Position numbers and translations under genes: made by a program | Source of the DNA: Trametopsis cervina | Taxonomy: Eukaryota > Basidiomycota > Agaricomycetes > Polyporales > Irpicaceae | Reading direction: 5' to 3' | NCBI GenBank assembly: GCA_022385755.1 | Contig: MU278348.1 | Coordinates: 1,337,035-1,401,034 of the forward strand | DNA: 64,000 bases | In this document: one piece after another, positions 57,804 to 64,000 of the stretch | How the letters are laid out: the number at the start of each line of letters is the position of its first letter | Position numbering within the stretch: the first letter of the stretch is position 1 | Notes under the pieces: model-generated | What the model saw: the letters and a program-made list of their open reading frames with translations, nothing else | Told to the model about the DNA's origin: nothing | Database searches by the model: none

Positions 57804-59795
57804 CTATCGACCAGTAAGCCTGATCTCAAGCCACCTCAGAGGAGGGAAGGTGATACCCGCAAAAGCAGCAGCGAGCTAGACGGAATGTGTCAGACACACA
57901 TAACTGCGTTGAACCTGCGATGAGCGTACCTCGAAACCTAGATCGGTACCAAACGGACCACCGGCTTTCAAGCCCAATGGACCGATGTACCACACTTCTG
58001 CCATACCGACAACAGCGCCGGCGACACCGAAGCATCCCGCGAGAATTCCTGCCACGCCGATAGGAAGGCTGACAGGATACGTCATAAGCATGTTGTACAC
58101 AATAGGCGTTGTCTGGTTGGACTTACCGAGATGGTGAATCCCAGTCATCGAGGTTGTAGCCTCCGAGGGGACCGTTCTTGCGGCGGAAGATGAAGTGCTC
58201 CTCTGCGACAATGACGATGAAGAAGGCAGTCCAGTAACTGAGAATGCTGAGGAAGTTTGTCAGGATCGCGGAGAAGTGCTCTCGTCCTGCCACTCCTGCG
58301 ACCGTGTAAATCACGAAGGCGAGGAAGACCCAGAAGAACCGAGGAACCATTGCGAACGGTCGGCCCAAAGCCTGCATAGACAAACCAGCCGAATATGTGT
58401 TCGGGATGTTGTTTGCTCTGTATACGTAATGAGTATACGTGAAACCAGGTGGGGAGAAGCGGGGGCGCTTACACAACAGAGAACGAGAGCAAGACGAGGA
58501 TGAATTTGCCTCCACCGTGCCAGGGAGCCAAGATTTGACTGATAAGTCCGCCGGTGCCACCGTTCGTGAAAGCGTCAACATATGCGGGGTCGGTGATCGT
58601 CATCAATGTGGCACCAAGGATCTCAACGAAAGTGATCGGGATGAACAGCCCAAAGAAGGTGAGGAGGAACACCTTTGTGCTTGAGGTGGTCGCAGGCAGA
58701 CGACAGTTGTAGTCGGCGGCAACGGGAGCCCACTGAAGAACAGTAAATCGAGAAAATGTCAGTGCAAGTAGCTCGGAAACAGACAGAACGTTAGACTGAC
58801 CCCAGTGAAAGATCCAAAGACAATTCCACCAAACGAAAGAATATCAGCCGACAAATCGCGCCCAGTATCTTCAAACTCCTTCTGTGCGTTGATATCGAAA
58901 CCTTGGCGGCCGCCTAGACCCCACAAGAAGAGCATTATGAGGAAGATGAGCATCCAGGCATAACGCTCGTATTTGTGCACGAGGCTGTACCCGACGAAGC
59001 AAGGGATCAAACTGCAGACGGCGACTAGGATAATACCGACTACGAGGGGCAATGTACCAGGGTTGATCGCGGCGAGTGTTTGTCCTCCCAGGATAACGGC
59101 GGTAACAGAGAATCCGAGCCTTCGCAAAAGTTGGCGTCAGACTATGTTCGTTCTATTAGTAGTGAAAACTTACTGGGTCAGGATGTTCAAGATGGAGTAA
59201 ATTGTGCCGCCAATGTAGCCTGAGCTGAACCTGGTGATGATCATGGTTCGTAGGCCTGTTTGGGGACCGAGAGTAGCGATAAATGCCGTGGCAACGGCTC
59301 CGAGTGCTCCGAAACAGAAAATAGTAGCAATGGCATGTCTGGGCGAGTGTCAGCAGAGGCTCACACGACTCCTAACCGCACTTACGGCAATGTCAGTGTA
59401 AAGATTGACTGGCCCAGCACACCGATTGGTATTGTTGTTAGGACGCAATTAACAGACCTGCACGGTGTAGGTTTGAGACATGGTACAGCTGCGCAACGAT
59501 AATACGCACCACCACATCAAAAGGCTAAGAAGGACGCTGTTCAGCATAACAGGCTAACTAGTATAGTTTTGACAACGCACTTGTTCCACATATGCTTGGG
59601 CTCTCTCTCATTCTCCGGCACCCGCTCAACACCTCTTGCCTCAACACCCGTAGCAAAAATCCTTTGCATGGTCGGCCCCAGTCTTCCATACCGCGCAAAA
59701 CGGTCTGCGATGACGGCATCGTCCGGAGCGGCATAGACGACATCATGTTCGACGACACCTTTCTCTTTCTCGTCGGAGAGGTTACTGGCGGGCAT
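57804..59795 (-). CDS. NCS1-family nucleobase:cation symporter (Fcy2-like)
   Basis: Exons 59795-59581, 59536-59510 (27 nt), 59457-59386, 59338-59174, 59119-58801, 58732-58473, 58417-58127, 58068-57930 and 57875-57804; 519 residues, about 12 hydrophobic spans. NCS1/purine-cytosine permease landmarks: RYGRLGP near the N-terminus, GLRTMIITRFSSGYIGG, LGGQTLAAINPG, GFSGIVFGSFTGWAPVAADYN-type loop (FTGWAPVAADYNCRLP), ANNIPNTYSAGLSMQALG, WTAFFIVIVAEEHF and GPLGGYNLDDWD, ending PPLRWLEIRLTGR. Such proteins take up cytosine, adenine, guanine or related vitamins with a cation across the plasma membrane; the exact substrate is not readable. The tiny second exon is fixed by frame and by the acceptor at 59537. 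Confidence 0.92.
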
Positions 59796-60281
59796 CGCGG
59801 CAGCGAGGGTGGGGGGAAGACGAGAGTGGCAAAGGCGACCGATAATTCGTTTGACGGGAGTTTTTGTGCATGTTTGAGATTGGAAAAATGTTGGCAGCTA
59901 TCGACGGAGCAAGGGGCTACCTTGTGGAACCGGACACTAAATCAATTATCATGCGCGGACATTCACACGCGGACCTCAGATCTCCCGTTCCCTGCGATAC
60001 CGGATGCCTCGAAACAGATCTTTCCGCTACTTACCCAAGTGCCTGGTCATCAAACAACACAATGTTACGAAGCCGATATCCCCCACAATTCATCGTTATC
60101 TCGGCGCTGGCAGCGTTGCAGCGAGTACCTTAGCTCAGTTACAACGCCACCAAGCGCCAAGCTATTGCTTATTTTTAGCAGCATTCCTGCCTGTGATATT
60201 CACAGCGAGCCCAGGCGAGATATCTAACAGTCCAAATAAAAACATTGCACACAACAAACATACTCGACTCGACTACAGAAA
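59796..60281. promoter_or_regulatory. NCS1 promoter and SEC26 3' flank
   Basis: 486 bases between the NCS1 start codon and the SEC26 stop codon, both on the minus strand. The open frame crossing it on the plus strand (59592-60227) is antisense to NCS1 exon 1 at its left end and has no conserved content. Confidence 0.45.
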
Positions 60282-63200
60282 TCATACAGGAGGCTTGTTG
60301 TCTTTTTGTGCTGTAGAAAGCAATCAACGAAGGATGCACAGAACTGGTGACGGATACTCACCCATTGTTATCCGATCTCCAAGCGACAGTGCGATACCCT
60401 GGGTCTTGCTGCGAATGCGGACATGGCCAATGATGGTGCCTGCTTCCGTCCGTTCCACACTCAAATTCGCTAATGCATCCTCCCCTATAACGGATAGGCA
60501 CACATCAGTTTCGTCGTGTGACCACAGATAAAGGATCCCGCTCACCGAATAAGCTGCGAGCATACATGTTCGCGGAGAGGAAATCGCATTCGCCTGAGAT
60601 GGCGCCTTCGGGGGTGAGACACGACATGTTGGTCGCCTTCATGACATGCCGCAAGTATTCTCGAGGGTCGCTACACCGGAGCAACGCGGTAAGCTGAGCA
60701 GTCTAGTTCCTTCAAAGGCGATACGTACGACATAGTAGTGGTCACATTTACCCGATTTTCCCACTCGAATTCGGTCCACATGCTGCGGAACTGTCAAGGA
60801 CGCCATCAGCCTCATGCACTCAGAACTCAGAACTTCATACATACCTGTGCTTCCGTGCAGTACGCGGGCTTAATGTAGTCCATGATATCGATGTGGATAT
60901 CGTTCAGGATAACGCATTGCTCGGACATGCCAGGGCCTTCCCATAATATGCTGCCGAAGATGACACCTGTCTCTGTTGAAGACACCTGACAGGCATAAGA
61001 TTTAGAGCTGACTGGGCTCATGAATAGCTGGGCTATCACTTACCTTGATAGTAGCCTTAATGCTCTGGAAGCTATGTGGAGCGACGGTGTACGTAGATGG
61101 CCGCTCGACGAGTTTCAAATCTCCTAGCGTTGCGAAGTCGAGGCAAAGATTTTGGAGGGTGTTAGCTGTCTGATTGACGAGCAAAACATCTAGTCACAAA
61201 GATAAGCATGGTCCTTCTTGTCCAATGAACAATCGACATACCGAGAAGAATGTCGAAGCCATGAACCTTAACGTAAGCTTCAGCGTAAATAGGATCAGAG
61301 AAACCTGAGAAAGGGACGTCAGCAAGACACGCTGACAGCGGGTTTTGATACATACCGGTAAGCTGAGAGATCCGGCTAAGGTTTGAGATGAAATCCTCAT
61401 TCGCCTCGTTTGCGCCAGTCGCTCTTGAGAGGTCCTCACGGTCGTCAACAATGTCGTCAATCGCCTTTTTAGAGAACTGTCTGAAAGTTAAAAGATCGTC
61501 GACTTGCACAGCTACCGCCTTGGTCGTCTCTGCGTCCTTCTTCTCAGCTGCCTTTTTCTAAGAAACAGTGAGACGGTGTAATACAGAGATAAACACATGT
61601 GCGGCGTACCTCCTGAGCTGTCAGCATCTTCGAATATGCAGACTTCGTATCCTTCAAGAAGAGTTCATGCACGACGGGTTTGTCCTCAAGCTCACTTAGC
61701 GTCGTGATGCAGTTCATGATTCGTTCGCTGGAATCCTCGTCGATGGGGGCACTGACGAACTTCGACTGGCCCACACGAATAACCGATGCCATGATGAGCA
61801 TCGCCTCTGCCCGCAGAGTATTCGTGCTTTGTGGATCCTTGCTCAGTTCCGAATAACGTAGCACAAGCTTGGTCAATGCCGAGGAGAGGACTGTTCCTGT
61901 GAAGAAATCACCCCCAAGCAGAAGACCTGGATAAGGACATTGTGTTAGTATAGTCGATAATGACTGCGGACAGTAGCCTCACTTCGCAGAGGAGGCTTAG
62001 AAGCAGCCTTGACAGCCTCAAGACGCGCCGAGCCCGCGCTGGTGAACGCAGTCTCAGTCGCATACGTTCCGTCTGCCAAAACTCGAGGTTTAGCAGCCTC
62101 AGTCTTGACCTCATCCTTCTTTTCCTCTTCGTCGCCTCCTGCATCATCGAGCAGTCGCTGCTCAGAAGCAAGAATTGGCAACTCCCCGAGAACCTTGCGC
62201 AGTTCTTGGAACGTCTGTTGGACTTCTGGAGTGGTCTCTGCATACTCTCCCAATATCCAGAGTACACCACGGTAGACCTTCCCAGACTTGATCTCGCCAA
62301 GGGTTTGTATCAGCTTCTCGCAAATGGTGGTACGAAGGGCGGGGAACTTCTCGACAACCTCGCTACGAGTAAATGTGTGAGTAATAAATGAAGTGAGTAG
62401 TAAGAAAAGATCCTTACCGGACAAAGGCAACGACATCTAAAGCAGAAGGGTTGTTTGAGTCGCCCAAGAAGTCCATGAGTGCATGGACTACAGTAGCAGC
62501 AACCTCCGAGAAGCGGACAGCACAGACGTGAATCGACTGTATCAGTAGCTGTCTGTATTCCGGGGCCTAATATAAATATATGCATGTCAATGAACACTTC
62601 AAAATCAAACGCGCGGTTTCTGCGTACCTTTTCGAAATCCTGCTCCTGGGTCTTCTGAAGCTGCTTCTTAAGGAATAGAACGACTTCCTCGACGCTGCGA
62701 CTGGATACCAGACTCAGAACAATGCCGATAGCCTTTCGACGAACTTCAAGGTCAGTGCTAAAAGTAACTCAGTTTCCACCTAAGGATCCGAGTTCAACTG
62801 AAATCTACCTGGTGAGAATTTGCAGAATATCCATGATCAAGCTGTCCAGAACGTGACCATGCCGGGAGCGAAGCGCATCAAGACGGTCAAGTACAATTAA
62901 TTTCGCGTTGTTATCCGATTCCTTCACCACCAAATTGATATAACAAGACGCGGCAGCTGCGTTCAATATTCACTTCAGGGCCTCCCGTTGATCAAGTCAC
63001 CAACCACGTACCTTTGACAGCCGCAGGATTCTGTGTCAACGAAGTGAGAGTGGTCGCCGCTTCGTACTTGACAGCATTCGACGTCGCATTTAGTAGCTCG
63101 GAGATGAGGAGAATATAACGCGCCTACGAGCCGGGTAAATACATGCAGAGTGGTGAAGTGGGCGGGGCAGTGGGACATACCCGATGCGTTGTATCCGTCT

Positions 63201-64000
63201 TGCAGTCCAATCTGATGACTTCAATGATGCTCATCTGTAGTAGCTCATCCATGCTCGGGATTTGGTCAAACACCTGAAGGATGTATTCGATCGCCTTCGG
63301 CATAGCGCAGTTCGCCAAGAAGACGAACGCGTTCCGCTTGCATGTCGCGTCCGATTCAGCAGCCAAGAATGTTTGGATGAGCTCCGGAGCGTCAGGGATT
63401 AGGTTCTCAAATTGAGAGTATATAGAGTAGACGGCGAAGACCGCATTCTTGCGGACGTATGAGTGTCGGTGTTCGAGACAAGAGCGGCATATGGGGATGA
63501 GGGGCTCAAGAAGTTCAGCCTCCCGGGAGATCTTCTGCAAGAATCGTAGCGTCGCGCCTCGTATATATTCGTTCGGATGTTGCTGGAAGAACGCCGCACA
63601 GAAGTCTGAGAACGGGGACTTCAACACTTCAGCATACATCACTCACCAAGTCGTTACGGATGGCATTGCTTGGACATGTTTAGCTCCCCATCACGATGTA
63701 TGTATGCATGACTTACACAACTAGAATCATCTCCTGCTTCAACTTTCCGTTCTCGTCGTATTTCGGGCATACCTCCCAATAGAAGTGCAGGAGCTTCTTC
63801 AGCTGCTTGTTTTTGGAGGGCATAACATATTGGATGACCGGCATAAGTAATGCGGGCTATATCCATTAGACATTATGAATCAGTCCTCCTTGAACATGTA
63901 GCTTGCTTAATACCTGGTGGTTGCCATTGATAGTAGATATTATGATCTTGCGCAACGTGTCCAGCTTCACTTCATCCGAGCCCTTTTGCAAAGCCGAGCG
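60282..64000 (-). CDS. SEC26: COPI coat beta subunit (beta-COP), N-terminus cut by the window edge
   Basis: Exons visible: 64000-63914 (in frame from 64000), 63856-63717, 63668-63647 (22 nt), 63582-63181, 63123-63012, 62956-62809, 62757-62628, 62566-62418, 62362-61983, 61926-61610, 61557-61356, 61304-61242, 61189-61044, 60985-60845, 60790-60729, 60670-60546, 60484-60362 and 60310-60282; 925 residues of an expected ~950. The N-terminal HEAT-repeat trunk shows [41 protein letters not shown] and [10 protein letters not shown]; an acidic linker ([15 protein letters not shown]) follows; the appendage domain ends with [24 protein letters not shown] and [14 protein letters not shown]. Beta-COP is part of the coat that returns cargo from Golgi to ER. 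The last 9-codon exon is inferred from the conserved AQK end. Confidence 0.95.

Noticed and set aside
1..64000. CRISPR arrays, operons or other prokaryotic features
   Set aside because: Genes are intron-rich and eukaryotic throughout; no direct-repeat/spacer pattern was found.

Overview
The window is nuclear DNA of a filamentous basidiomycete, most likely an Agaricomycete. Genes are dense and cut by many short introns (about 41-71 nt, GTRNGT donors). The products are typical of fungi: a G-protein beta subunit, Het-C, an Nvj2-type SMP protein, TFIID TAF2 and Sad1. Exon joins below were worked out by hand from splice signals, reading-frame arithmetic and family similarity. No search was run.

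Layout, left to right: the 3' part of an NVJ2/TEX2-like lipid-transfer gene (+, cut by the left edge); a 3 kb stretch with no convincing gene; a long disordered fungal protein (+); a GM130/Bug1-like golgin (-); the G-beta subunit (-); a gene-poor island at 14.9-21.9 kb with three stand-alone double-stranded-RNA-binding-motif (dsRBM) microprotein genes, one or two weaker dsRBM-like traces and a PIGBOS1-like mitochondrial microprotein (+); Sad1/USP39 (-) head-to-head with RSM22/METTL17 (+); mitoribosomal uL1m (-); a second gene-poor gap; mitoribosomal mL40 (+); COP9 signalosome CSN2 (-); the FAB1/PIKfyve lipid kinase (+); the 40S biogenesis factor LTV1 (-); a TAF2 gene that carries three C-terminal bromodomain-like modules (+); a Het-C family protein with a Tyr/Gly/Gln-rich tail (+); two tandem SET-domain paralogues (-); an NCS1 nucleobase/cation symporter (-); and most of the COPI beta-subunit gene SEC26 (-), whose N-terminus lies beyond the right edge.

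Most of the window is housekeeping: membrane traffic (golgin, FAB1, SEC26, NVJ2-like), mitochondrial translation (RSM22, uL1m and mL40 within about 6 kb), transcription and RNA processing (TAF2, Sad1), ribosome assembly (LTV1) and protein turnover (CSN2). The stretches most worth attention are the dsRBM microprotein island, the TAF2-bromodomain fusion, the PIGBOS-like microprotein and the Het-C gene with two adjacent GC-AG introns. No tRNA, rRNA, transposon, CRISPR array or viral element was found.
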